DNA from: Dipetalonema caudispina
Taxonomy: Eukaryota > Nematoda > Chromadorea > Rhabditida > Onchocercidae
Direction: 5' to 3'
Assembly (NCBI GenBank): GCA_013365325.1
Contig: JABVXV010000083.1
Location: forward strand, 124,001 to 188,000
DNA length: 64,000 nucleotides
The notes beneath the pieces are model-generated. The model ran no database searches, was not told where the DNA came from, and saw only the letters and a program-made list of their open reading frames with translations. Below are positions 51,946-64,000 of this stretch, piece after piece. Positions within the stretch are counted from its first letter, which is position 1. The number at the start of each line of letters is the position of its first letter. The position numbers were made by a program, and so were the translations under genes.

Positions 51946-54900
51946 TCATTTTTTCCTAATTCTGTTAACCTTAACATTTGTTGAAGCCACAGCAGGAAGT
52001 GTTTTCGGTGTTTCGTGCCCGGATTCCCTCAAATGAGCAAATAACTTAGTCCGAGATTCGAAAAATTCACCACAGCGATTACATGTACCATTTTTCTGAT
52101 TTCTCTCCTCCGTCGCATTACTTTTAACAGTCCCAGCTCTTTCTCTACGACTCCGAGCTGAAACTACTTCACTTTCTAAACAGTCATTATCATAAAAACA
52201 TTTCTTTTAGTTTGTAAATTTGATCGAAGATTTGGAACCGAAAATTTTACCAGTACTATCCAAAAGTCACTTAATACTTTACCATTGAAGATGCAATTTT
52301 CCTAAATAATGTCATCCATCAGACTACGCTGCTTAATTTATCTGCTCAAAAGAACGCACCAAACATCAATTTCAAATTACAAAAAAATGAGCAATGCGAA
52401 ATGAACGATTAGATTACTAGGGAATATCGAAGAGAGTAAACCATTTAAGTAATAATCAAAGATATCATTCATGGAGCAACAAAATGCAAAAATCTATAAC
52501 ATAAAAACCTTTATTATCAGGTCGCGATATTTTTGGAACTTCTTTCGACATTTCCAAAAAAATATTCATCTTATTAGTGTTTGAAGCATATTCCTCGTCG
52601 TGCCATTCAGTATCATTTTTAACGGACATTTCATTCGTTTCGTTTCCCGATGTGCCTGGTTCACCTCTCAAATAATGCCGATTTAAAGTTATACGAAAAT
52701 TAAAAATAAAAAGATGCAGAGAAGAACAGAAATATCATTAAAGCGGAACGTGGAAAAACTATAAGTGAAAAGAAGCTCATTACTCTTACCCATCCTCGTC
52801 GTTGGCTTTATCCGAATCGCATTCATCTTTTCTCTGTTCTCTTTGTTTTTGCTTTTTTGATTTCTTTTTACCTGTTTCAGCTTCCTCATTCTCAAAATCA
52901 GTCACCAGTAAGTTGGCATCATCCTCCTTCAAAGTAAAGTATTTAAACTTTGATGAGTAAGTAGTTTTATCTTATCTAAAATTAGTTCATACAAAGTTCA
53001 TTTTAATATGGGAGATAACACCGAATAATATGAGTTCTTCATTAAGATAATAAACTTCATCTAACTGAAAACACTTCATTGAAACTATATCAAAAATGAA
53101 GGTAATTTAATATGAAATCTGGCTACCTTTATATGTTTCTTTAATAATGCAACTGTATCCTTATGTTTTCTCGATCTCTTGTGATTGCCCATTGCCTTTC
53201 TATAATGTAGTTACATAAATTATTACGAAAGAATTACGCAAAACTTACTTCCAAAAGGACGAAAAGCGCATAAAAAACTGATCACTTACTCAGTTTTGAA
53301 TGCTTTTTCACAAAACACACAATAAAAGTCCACTTCTTCGTGAAATTCCATTTCACTTCCGCTATTATCGTCTCCGAACTCAGCATCTAAAGCTTCCTCA
53401 ATTTCACGTAAATTCTCCAGCTGCGACTGTCGAACTTCTTCCGGTTCCTTGTATTCATCAGCCTGACTTGAAAATGAAAGAAGATGGATAATCGAAAATG
53501 AAAGAAGATGGATAATTGGAACAATACAATCAATGAAATATCCTTTTTAATAATTTTAAAATACTAATACTGTCAAAGCGTGTTGATTGTCAATACTTTT
53601 TTCTACACTAAATATTGTTAATCTTAAAAATCCTAAAATCACCTTAACTGTTGCAAAATCTTCAGTTTCCTGTTTTCCTCCGTCTTTCTTTCTTGCTCCA
53701 GTCGCCTCTCCACCAGTTCTTTTTTGTGTGCATGAACCCGTGGATCTCGCTTCCGTATGAATGCAACCAACGCCTTAAATGTGTATTGATATGAATCAAT
53801 AAAGGTTCCCATTAAATGTCTTACCTAGGTATAAATATACTTTACTTCTCGTATAATTAAAGTGACAATTCCCGATATCCCAAAACATCATAGTCTAATG
53901 AAATGTGAGCTAATCTCAGCATTTCAAACTACTTTAAATCTTGCACAAGGCTGCTAAAATATTTCAAAAACATTTTAAGATAACCCGAATTTCTTCGTTT
54001 CTTTCACGTTTGTTCGCTTCTCTCAATTTCTTGTTTTCTTTCTCCATCGCCCTAACAATACGACGATTTGTAGCATCACGTATGTCATATTTGTCTACCC
54101 ATGCAAAGGACCGGACGGTGCAGAAAGTTCCCCAGAATGCATAGAATGGACCAACTATCTATAAAGTAACATATTCTATGAAAAATGGATTCCTAATCTT
54201 TGTGGTAGAACTGCAAAAGGAACAAATATTCCTCTGTATTCTGAGTAACTATTTCTACTCTACAAGTCTAGTAATATTACCAAATGAATAACTCTGTAAA
54301 ACTACGAATACAAAATATAAAACAAATCGTAACTAGACATACATCATCATAGGAGCTGTTCTCATCACCGAAGCTTGGATATGCCTGAGGTTTTCCACGC
54401 AGGAATTCATAATCTTCGGACGCCAATGTGTCGAAGACTTCTCTATATACATCATAAAAATTCTGTAATGTTTTCAGTCGAAAGATATCAACTTTATTTA
54501 TTCCACATTGAACTTTATTCACAGGAAAATTTTTTAAAATTTAACTCACTATAATGAAATCCCTAGAATTCTGGGAGAGAGAATTCCCTAGAGGGCATAA
54601 ATGTTAAGAGATATTTCTGCTCTTACTGTTTTATTGTTATATTTATCTATTATACAATGTCTGACAGAAAAGTACTGCGAACAGAGTGCATAGTCCGCTT
54701 CTTCACCTTATGATTGCCATCAAACAAAGAAACTTACTTTATGACTGCCATCAAAACCGGAATAACAGGTCGATGTAAAATAAGGGAATAAATTAAGACT
54801 GTTGTCTTCATAATGCTCGTCAATTCCTAAACAACAACGAATACTTGTTCAAAGCATAAATTTTCATTTTTGTACAGAAATATTTTAAGTGAATTAAAAC

Positions 54901-55654
54901 TGTGATCCAACCATAAGTTTCAACGACTCATCTGACAATTATCCTTCAATAGATTAATGCATAATATACAGTTACAGTGCTCCCAAAGAAGTTGCACTAC
55001 AGAACAAAAAATTTCAGAACATACGATGACAGTAGCACTAACTGCTGCTATCATATTGCAGCCGTCACCTGATTTATATAAGGTCGGTTTTTACCTCTAT
55101 AATGAGCTATATTTTAATGCTATATTCCTAACTAGTACTGTACAGATAACATCAGTCGACTCTTATTACTACATATAGTTCAAGAAGCTTGCGAACAGCC
55201 ACACACTGTTATTCCCCTTACAAATGCAATTAAGAAATTCATATTGAAGAATTCAAACTGACCTCCTTTTAGAATGCTTTCTCTATGTCGATCGTACCAG
55301 GCTTTTTCATGTGGATCACTCAAAATATCATATGCTTGTTGTATTAACGCAAAGTATCTAAAACAATCTTTTTGCGTAAGTTAAGAGGAACTACTATCGG
55401 GAATACAAGCACTTCAAAGCAAAACCATCCCGTTGAATTTATGGAGATAAGTCTTATTAAGAAACACCAATGATTCTTCAATTTTGAGACAATGAAATCA
55501 GGAATCTGGATCTAGAACTTTACCTAGTACATTCTTCCACATTAGTTGGATTTTTATCAGGATGCCATTTAAGAGCCAACTTCCGATAAGCCTTTTTGAT
55601 CGTATCATCATCGGCATCACAATCAACCTCTAACACATCATAATGACATCGCAT
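51946..55654 (-). CDS. DNAJC21: DnaJ homolog subfamily C member 21
   Basis: A J-domain partner of Hsp70 needed for late cytosolic 60S ribosome maturation (yeast JJJ1, C. elegans dnj-17). Eleven exons: 55,654-55,524; 55,357-55,263; 54,826-54,738; 54,462-54,343; 54,158-53,985; 53,773-53,643; 53,466-53,290; 53,199-53,127; 52,926-52,790; 52,666-52,509; about 52,205-51,946. The start [17 protein letters not shown] and WHPDKNP give a full J domain with HPD. The family block [13 protein letters not shown] and [16 protein letters not shown] follow, then a charged helix ([13 protein letters not shown]). Two zinc fingers of C-X2-C-X12-H-X5-H type (FYCVFC..H..SRKH and [12 protein letters not shown]) flank a lysine-rich linker. 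Only the last acceptor is uncertain. A CTAG upstream of the ATG could accept a spliced leader. Confidence 0.95.
53470..53516. repeat. Tandem 24-nt duplication at an intron 3' end
   Basis: GAAAATGAAAGAAGATGGAT plus AATC occurs at 53,470-53,493 and again at 53,494-53,516 (last base differs). On the minus strand this is the pyrimidine tract before the acceptor of the DNAJC21 exon starting at 53,466. Confidence 0.9.
54702..54752. repeat. Duplicated exon end and 5' splice site in DNAJC21
   Basis: On the minus strand the exon end TTTGATGGCAGTCATAAA|GTAAG is followed within about 25 nt by TTTGATGGCAATCATAAGGT. The donor neighbourhood is therefore present twice, the second copy inside the intron with its own potential GT. 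Confidence 0.75.
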
Positions 55655-56966
55655 CTCCTTTATTATTCTAGAATACACGCTGGTAAATCGACATTTTATT
55701 CACTAAAAATTTAAAAGAAACTTTCAGAAATGTTGAAATAGTGCTGGCTAAATAACAATGTTTTGTCAATCGCGGCAACAAAATAGTTTGAAATTTATCA
55801 CAAAATAAACGATAGCACAAATTGATGTTTACTGAAATTTACGAGGTGGGCAAAAACATAAATTGAAATGGCGAGTATAACTGAGGTATAAATTACTTCA
55901 CAGACCTGCTTGTCCTTTCAATTACTGCTGAAGTGTGAGATATAACAGATATTTTTAAGCAGTGTCCTCTGACTTAAGAACTAATTCGACTAATAATTAC
56001 GGAAACAAAATATGCAAAAAGTGCACAGTTGAGCATTAATCAACAATCGCTAGAGCGATGTTTCCTGCGACTAGATGCCAGCGACCAGAAAAAAAACCCA
56101 GGAAGGAATTAATGAAAATTTAATAAACTTTAATTTCTGCCCTAAAAGATGTCTATGAATATACAATAGTTGCAAGAAAAGAGCAGCAAACTAAGATAAA
56201 ATGAAAGTATAGCATGTAACAGTCTATCCACATTAAGAAACTTGAACTGTCAATAGTAATGAAAAGCTGATGAATCAACACGGTAACACTGTTATAGCTA
56301 TATGCATATATATTATTAATGCAACAATTTAATTAATGCCATATGTTAGATTGGTATATAGCAGAAGAAATCAAACACTTACATGAAGCACTGAAAAATT
56401 ATATTGAAGCAAAATCACAATGGAAAAATCATGAAGTATAAACACCTTAAAATACAAAAGTTCGCAACTTACTGTCAGTACGGCGGACTAAGTAAATATA
56501 AATATATCCGAAAAGCATCAAAATTTTTCGGACACATGAGATTCTCTGAAGCCTTAAACATCCAGAAAATCAATGTCTAATAAATAACAGTGACGATGGA
56601 AAACAAAGCATGAATGAAAAGTCAAATAGAATAAAAGAGTAAATATAATGAAAGCTTCTACTGAGTAGAATGACTATTTTATATCGGTCAATAATGAATA
56701 CTAACAATTTAATGCATTAAAGCTAATGAAATTTTGTTCGCCGCCCTATTTAAACGGTTTGAGTTGTCCAATTTCTACATAAATTGACATGACAAAGCAT
56801 TAATTACAGGCCGAAATATTAATAACCAATGTATTTTTACGTTAAAAAATAATTCTAAAAGCAACAATTTATCGAATTTTAGTAAAAACTCTACTAAGCA
56901 AAAACTGAATTCACCTCTCACACAATCTTGGGAAATATACCTCTCAGTAAATGATATTTTAAAAAA
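55655..56966. other. Spacer between DNAJC16 and DNAJC21
   Basis: 1.3 kb with no coding exon seen. It separates two minus-strand J-domain genes and presumably holds the DNAJC21 promoter. Confidence 0.55.
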
Positions 56967-59900
56967 TCATCGCAGATTATTAGGCCACTCAGGTACATAA
57001 TACCGTCTAATAGAACCTTCTACCAAACGATCCAACCAGTTCGGAAGACCATTCAGCACGTCTTCCAATTTTAGATGTCGTCCTTTGCGCAAAGTTTGAA
57101 TCTATAATCAATTAATAATTCAATCTTACACATGTAGAAAGTGGATGACAACATTAAGACACCGAAAACATTCAAAACTAAATTTAAAAAAAAAAATTCG
57201 AACTACAAATAGAATGTTCTACATTGAATCGTCAACTTTATTCTAACCTCCTCTCGAGGTGCTTTGTCAATGTCGGAATCTTCGCTGCTAGAATCTTTAC
57301 CATCATCATCAAAACCCAAGAAATGTTTTTTTCCAGGTGGTGTGTGCATCGGATGATACATGTTGAAATATAATTTCCAACCACAAAGCACAAGCACAGT
57401 TCCCAGCGTTTTACGAGGGTTTATATTTTTCAAGCGTTCATACATTGATGATCCATCTACAAAAATATTTAACATTCCAGAATTGACAGATCAAATAACA
57501 AAAGATTACTATGATTTCTGCTCTGATTCTGTAATTGCGGAATTTCGCACCATTTTTGTAATTCCACTTTTTTAGGGAAGGAAAACCATCACCATTTTAT
57601 CGAGACGCCAATAACAGCAAGTAATGACACGAAACCATACAGATTTCTTTGCAAATGACGATGTTTAAAAGATGAAAAATTGCAACTGCAGTTACAAAAT
57701 AAAACGAATACAATTTATAGGAAAGACAGCACAAGAAATTTTTAAACTTTCACCTGTTTGTCCACTTTCAGCTGGTAATGTATGCTCCAGGAGTTTACGG
57801 AACCACGAAAGATTTTTCTCCACCATTAAATAGCCAAATGAGAATGTTTTGTTGCTCAAAAGTTACATCATATTATTCAAGTTATTTACCAAAACAATAG
57901 AATAAAAATGAACAGATATAATACAAGTATTGCAAAAACCGTTCACAGCGGAGCCTTACTTTCTAAATGGCCAAACATGCTTGGCAAACTGCGGTAGCAA
58001 AATATCCTTTGACTGTTCATCAACAAGAACTACGATCGATCGACATCCAGGTTTCAGGAGTCTGATCATTCCAAAATATGTTTCTGCTCTCAATTCATGC
58101 ATCATTGGTTCCATTTCGCGCATTATTCTAAAACAAGACTTTGAACTTCCTTAACTAATCCTGAAGAGAATCAGTTAAAGTAGCACTCCAAAAGTAGTGA
58201 AAAATCCAGACGGAACCATTTTATATTCAGTGAAAAGACTGCATAATTAATTTACCTTTGCTGTTTCTTGAGCACTCTGTTATTGTTAATTCCAGGTCCG
58301 ACACGCGGATCTTCAGGATGCCACTGATCATCATCATCAACATGTTTGTTATCCTTCTTCGATTCCTAAAATTATAAAGCAAAGCTGATCAATTTTGCTT
58401 AGCCTCAGTAAACAAACATACAAAAAATAAATCTTCTTTTGAACTTTCGTTACCATTGAAAAGCTAAACAGCTGTCGTATTTTTTATAAGTTTCACACTG
58501 TAATTGAGTATGGATGATTAATAAACCTGTGAAACATAGCTGCGAGATTTTTCTTCCATTGAACTTGCATAACTCAATCCATAACCAATAAAGAATATAA
58601 TCAACAATGTTCCTATAGCACTCAACAACGGCAAAGCTTCTTCCTTGGTCAAACTAAACCATGTAGTTTCGAACATTCGTACGGCAGCACGCGAAATGCG
58701 AGTAAACCATGATGGCTGATATTCATCTAACTAAAATAATAGAAGCAAAGCCATTAAATTTAGCTATATTTCAGTACATTTCCAGGAGAGAGCAAAGTTC
58801 GTTTTAAATGGATTTTATGGCGTAGGCACGAAATAATAAAAGGGAAAACTTGGTCCACAGGTACCATAAGGAGTCGTAATCGGGAAAAATGATAAACTGC
58901 CGTATTTAAACGACTACATAACTAAGCTTTTTTGATCATTTATCTCCAAAATAAATAGGAAAAAAAAAATGTACCAGTGGTTTAAGAGTTGTTTGATAAT
59001 CTAATTTCATGATTCCTTTTAGATACGCCTCCAATTCCAACACAAGGTCACTTTCACTAATGCTCTCCTTTTTCGACCAGCGTTCGTTCAACCAAGCAAA
59101 ACGAACTTTCTTTTGATCATAACGGCAAAGAATCAATAAACCACGTCCACTTTCCTATAAAAACAATTCTTGAATACTGAGGAACATTTACTTTAATACA
59201 AAACATGCACTCTCAATACAGCCTAAACCGAATCAAGGCGACTACTCCTTAATTGCAGATGAAAGAGGTTAATATTTCTTAACAGATCATGAAACCATTG
59301 GTTCGCATTATCTTCCATGAGTTACCTAAACTGACAAGTAATGTCTACACATCAGATTGAAGATTTGCATATTTTCTCACGTTAAGTACTACTATGAAGC
59401 AACTGACTTGCAAAGAAGATCGTTCATTTGGCGATAATCCATCAAAGAAGTTCATAACAAACTCTTTTTGTTTATTGACATAAATATATGAGAACTGCAA
59501 TCTTTCATTCTTGAAATCATCTCCACGACTACGCACGAAATTGCGAAGTGATTCAATCTGCGACAGATCGCTGGATGAATCTGTTACTATGAGGACAACA
59601 CAAAGGTTTCGCAAGGTTCGTGATGAGATCGGACAAAGATCATCAAAATAAGACTGACTCGAAAGCTGTAAATACCTTATAAACGGTAAAAATAGTATAT
59701 TTGCATAATAACACATGAGAGCACTGTCACTCTAGATCTAAAATCCTCAGCTAGTATCCTGCTTACAAGCAGTCGTATTATTTGCTTAAAAAAATGTCCA
59801 ATAATTGTAATTCTAAAAAAAAAAAAAGATTTCCAAACGAAATTCTTACCCTCGGTAGAGTGAGATGCTTATTTCGTTCAATAAATTCTCCAATACTGTC

Positions 59901-62307
59901 GACATCAAACTGCTGACCATTGCTAACTGAAAGACGAGCAACCGGTCCTTCCTGAAACAGAACAATACTGTTCTATTCAAAATGTAAATTAATTCAACCT
60001 TTGGAACCGTAACATCTAATTCACATCCAAGTTTCTTTTGGTCAAACTGGACAAACAGATTTCCGAATTTCAACTTACTTGAGGAAAATCGTTAAAAATT
60101 AGAATATTTTCGCATTTGAAGCATGTAATATCTAAAGCTTGTCGCATTTTTACAATTTCTGTACTTTGATCACTCAGGTAAACATAAGCAAATCGTGCAA
60201 AAGTTGAATATTTCATTGCACTAAGCATGTAGCGGATTCGAGGATTCTCTTTGTTCCCGAAGATGACAACAGAAATCTGCAAAAACAAAGATAATTTCCA
60301 AAAAATATTAGGTACGAAAACATTAGATGAGATTTAAGAAATTATACAAGTTCTACTTTTCAGCGAGTGAACCACTGTTACGTAATCTAACCATCATTGG
60401 AAAAAAAAACTCTCCAGAGTCCAGAAACGCGTACCACAGCACCAACCTCAGTATGTCCAACTGTAATGTTCCTTATCAAACAGTGTTCGATGCTTCACTC
60501 CAGATTTACAATTAAAAAGAAGATAGATCAACGGAAGAAACGCACCCTGTTCGAAGTTTGCCACTGATCAATAAAACGTCGCAAGCCATCATGATTTGTG
60601 ATTTTCAGTAAGAAGGTATTTGGAATTACATCACGCGCAAAAACACGAACAGCCTTGGCAGAAAGTGCTGTAAATGCGATCATTAATGCTACTCCTAATG
60701 AGACTTCAGAGAAGCAAATATAAAAAAAAAAAAAAAAAAAACAGAATATAATATCTTACGTTGCATCGAGCCTCGATAATGAAAAACTCGTCCTTCGACA
60801 ACTACAACAATAGACGGCAGCCGCGAAATCCGCATTTTTTCCAATAAATTACTATCAGTGATTGCATTAACTGTACCAATGCCATAACCTGCAACATTTG
60901 TCATGCAAAACCAAATTTTTTGGTCTCAGAACAAAAACAAAACACCGAAAACAACTGCTCCCTTTGAGTACAATATAACCGTGAAGTAAGCAGTGAAGAA
61001 TAAAGTCTAAAAAAGACTGTTGGAAAAAAATCGGTGATTAAATGAATAATGAGAAATCTTACCAAGTGGTTCAAGATCGTTCACTACACTTTGCCAAATG
61101 GGTTCCAAATGGAAGCAAAGTTGGCAATAACCGGAATATGCAAATATTATGATTGGCTGAAAATAGCTGCGTTCCAATAATGTGTGCGAAAATGTCCGCA
61201 TGGAAATACGATGTCTTTGGAAAAAGGAATTGCCATTATCGAAACCACCAAAACCGAAGCCAAACTGAAACAAAATTGAATGACTGCATATACAATGAAA
61301 AAGGAAAACGAATACTGCTAATTAATCCTAGTATGCAATAGCGTGGAGAAATTATAAGTTTAAAATTGACCGTTCTTAATCAATATTTACTCACAACTGC
61401 GAACGATGGGAAAAATTTTTTACAAGGTCAGTTATATAATGTTTCAGCAAATGTTTGCTTGCAAACAAAGCCGAAAATAGGCAAAAATAGTCAATTTTGT
61501 TCCATATGCATTAAACAAAATACAAACAGAATGATGATCGAATCCTATTACAATTGTTTGGAAACTGAAAAATCACTTACCAAATCATCGAATGGATGAT
61601 GTGTATATGTATGACTAGAAGGTGGATCGTCGAATGAACCAAATTTATCGTAGCGTTCCTTTTTCAATGGATCTGAGAGAATCTGGAAAGCTGGACGTAA
61701 ATTTGAAACGTAAAGAAATACTTGTAATACGTGTGTCCTAATTGCGAACGAAAAATACTTGTAATACATGTGTCCTAATTGCGTGTTTTTGAAATCGTTC
61801 AGGAACCGTCTACTTGAGACAATAATTAAAATGACTTATAAACATGAACCTCGTAAGCACGTGTGATAGCCATGAATTTCTCGTGTGAATCCGGTTTCTC
61901 GTTCTTGTCTGGATGCCTGCAACCATTCCTCATAACAAATACATTTGAAACAACTACATACATCCACCAAAATATTACCCTAGTTTAGATACGAAGTTTC
62001 AAATGATTTTTCTAACTGTTAGGTTACTTACTCACTTACTTACTATTTATTATCCAGTTTTAGGAATTATTTATATCTCGCAAAAGAAATCTTTCATAAG
62101 ACTGAAAACGAAGAAAAATTTCTACCATTCTTTAGCCAGTGCTTTATAAGCATATTTGATTTCCTTGATGGTAGCTTTGCGTGAGATACCCAAAACTTGA
62201 TATGGATCTTCAATTTCTGTCGAAATTATCTGATTTACATAACACAACGACAGTACCAAAGACAACAATAAATATTTCATATTACTTGATCTTTGTCGCT
62301 CATTCAT
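56967..62307 (-). CDS. DNAJC16: DnaJ homolog subfamily C member 16
   Basis: A membrane-bound secretory-pathway J protein (C. elegans dnj-8). About 16 exons, from 62,307-62,126 and 61,916-61,850 to 57,102-56,967. A signal peptide (MKYLLLSLVLSLCYVNQIIS) begins nine residues after the first Met; the second Met at 62,280 may be the true start. The J domain has AKEWHPDKN, then a G/F stretch FGFGFGGFDNG. A thioredoxin-like fold carries CXXC as GYCQLCFHLEP. More thioredoxin-like segments follow (ISVVIFGNKENPRIR; VSNGQQFDVDSIGEFIE; VVLIVTDSSSDL). A membrane segment (LSAIGTLLIIFFIGYGLSY, exon 58,733-58,527) precedes an acidic cytosolic region and a conserved C-terminal domain ending RRYYVPEWPNNLR before TGA. 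All traced phases close. Confidence 0.93.
60722..60741. repeat. Poly(A) run in a DNAJC16 intron
   Basis: About 19 consecutive A (T on the coding strand) in the intron just after the donor of the exon ending at 60,760. Confidence 0.9.
61716..61783. repeat. Tandem 37-nt duplication in DNAJC16 intron 2
   Basis: AAATACTTGTAATACRTGTG plus TCCTAATTGCG is present at 61,716-61,746 and 61,753-61,783, differing at one base. The repeat period is 37 nt. It lies 34 nt from an exon acceptor. Confidence 0.9.
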
Positions 62308-64000
62308 AAATCAGAGGTAAATTAGACCTTTTCGTTGAATTCACTGGATTCTGAAATATCTTCTTGCACTTGAAAAGACAAAATTCACTGTACAGTTTTA
62401 GCCTCAACGACTTTGCAATTAAGCTTCGTTCTTAGCGGCAAATTACTGGGCTATTCTTACAATGATATGAAAGTAAGCTTTACCATTTCGGCATTCCTGA
62501 TAATGATATCGGTACGATCATTACAATTAGTCGTTATGTAAGCACGGTTTTCAAATACTACTCTGACTAATCGTTTATTTGGCCTAAGTAAACTTGATCT
62601 AGCATTTCCTCATTTCCCGACGAAATATTTGAATCAAATCTGCTAGGACCGAACAAAATTGCTCATACTTTCTACACTTTTTCTCAACAGTAACAAACAA
62701 ACATCTCAGTAAAAATACTAAAAGAGTCTCAAAAAATCTTTATGAGAGATTCAATAATCAAACCTAAACAATTTAGACAATCTAAAGAAGACCAAAAACT
62801 ATACATCTTTAAAAAAGCTTCTAACAATGAATGCCTTTGTACGATAATTTTTCACAACGATCCCTTGTAGTGTGTGAATAATATTCGGCTTCAGATTCGT
62901 AATGAAATGATTGATTGGAGGTTAAGGCCTAAATTTGATTGAGAAATTTGTAAATATAATTTGTGGTGGTGAGTTTTTTGAATATTTTGCAATGAATTTA
63001 CTTTCAGCAATATTTACTGTATTCATATCATTCTAACAATTTCAGTGATTTTTGCCATATAACTGCTATAACTGTCAATAATATGCTTTACAGTAATTTC
63101 GCATTAATCATTCATTACGATATATTAACTGAAAGTATCCCGACAAAAGTACTCAAATTGTCGAACTCTCCGTTGGAAATTTCATGAATTCATATTCAGA
63201 TTTCATTTATGAATAAAAGACAGGCATGGAGTGAGAAGTTCACGAATTTTGTGACAGGAAAGCTTTGTTGAGAGTTCTCCTCAGTAAGAGATAAAAAGAT
63301 ACTGGAGGAAAAGTCCAGAATCCTCTTGAAATTCTTCACCTATTTACCATGTCGTTTTTTTTTTTCAAAAAGGTTAATATTCCGATCTGTTCGTCCCCTT
63401 CCCCTTCCAACTAAGTGGCGCTCTTGCTTTCCTTATTGGTAAGGTATTATAACGAAATGCCTGTTCTTCAAATATTGCAGTTACCATCACCCCCTACCTA
63501 CCATCGTCACCATTATTATCAACCACATCAGGATGACAATGGCAAATGGTACCCGGAAGAAGCGCACTTCTCTTTTTTCTCGTTCTTGCCGATTGATATA
63601 ACACGTAGAGTATGGAAAAATGTCAGTACCAGTTCTTTCATTATATTTCACACTATACGAAACATATGAGAATAAAAAGAATATAACAGAATTTTTTGCT
63701 CTTCCAAGAAGCGAAGATTTCGAAAATTTTTGTCAAAGCCCCTTCCAAACAATACAAAAAAAGAAAATTAAAATAAAGGCAACAATAATCGAAAAAATAA
63801 AAAAAAACATTAAATACAAATAATTGAGTGGTAGCAATGTATTTGACGTCTACAACAATTACGAAAATCAATTTCACTAACACAAACTGAATGGAAACGA
63901 CGAAAAAATTGAGGTATATATTTTGTTGAAAACAAAAAATGAACCACGCATTGGGCGAATCAGTGGAAAGAAAATTTTAAAACAACATAAAGTTAAATAC
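62308..64000. other. Upstream region of DNAJC16; no clear gene
   Basis: AT-rich. A plus-strand frame at 63,415-63,669 contains LPSPPTYHRHHYYQPHQDD after a TATTGCAG acceptor (63,479) and reads like possible coding sequence, but I see no partner exons before the window ends. A T-run occurs near 63,355. Otherwise nothing is supported. Confidence 0.4.

Overview
The window is nuclear DNA of a nematode, most likely a clade III (filarial-type) worm. It is about 70% AT, its genes are cut into many small exons by 60-400 nt introns, acceptors are of the TTTTCAG type, and it carries a nematode-style TWK potassium channel. There are no viral, bacterial or intact transposon genes. Species assignment is inference. 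Exon structures were read by eye from reading frame, splice dinucleotides and phase; where all phases close I say so.

Left part (1-19,985). A fragment of an upstream gene ends at 399. Only 32 nt later a large plus-strand gene starts (432 to about 11,227), encoding a polyglutamine protein with five C2H2/C2HC zinc fingers and a C-terminal BTB/POZ domain, probably a transcriptional regulator. About 6.4 kb without a convincing gene follows, holding a degenerate dimeric tandem repeat (15,942-16,113). A clean tRNA-Thr(TGT) lies at 18,137-18,209.

Middle part (19,986-45,127). A plus-strand multi-Tudor protein with an R/N/G-rich and GW-containing linker (19,986-30,760) probably acts in germ granules or small-RNA pathways. 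It is followed by a small four-TM protein (32,194-34,706). On the minus strand lie an EXT2-type heparan sulfate polymerase (39,735-35,886) and the MICOS subunit MIC19/CHCHD3 (42,117-40,733). Divergent from MIC19 is the prenyl-binding protein PDE6-delta (43,552-45,127).

Right part (45,128-64,000). A diverged tandem duplication (46,786-47,160) sits directly upstream of a TATA/CCAAT promoter and a TWK two-pore potassium channel (47,255-51,100) that lacks the usual extracellular cap between M1 and P1. Two unrelated J-domain genes then sit head to tail on the minus strand: DNAJC21 (55,654-51,946; cytosolic/nuclear, ribosome maturation) and DNAJC16 (62,307-56,967; secretory-pathway J protein with a thioredoxin fold). 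The last 1.7 kb holds no convincing gene.

The genes do not form one pathway; this looks like ordinary nematode gene neighbourhood. I found no previously undescribed multi-gene system. The most notable points are the apparent EXT2 ortholog, the capless K2P channel, GW motifs in the Tudor protein, and several short duplications at splice junctions.
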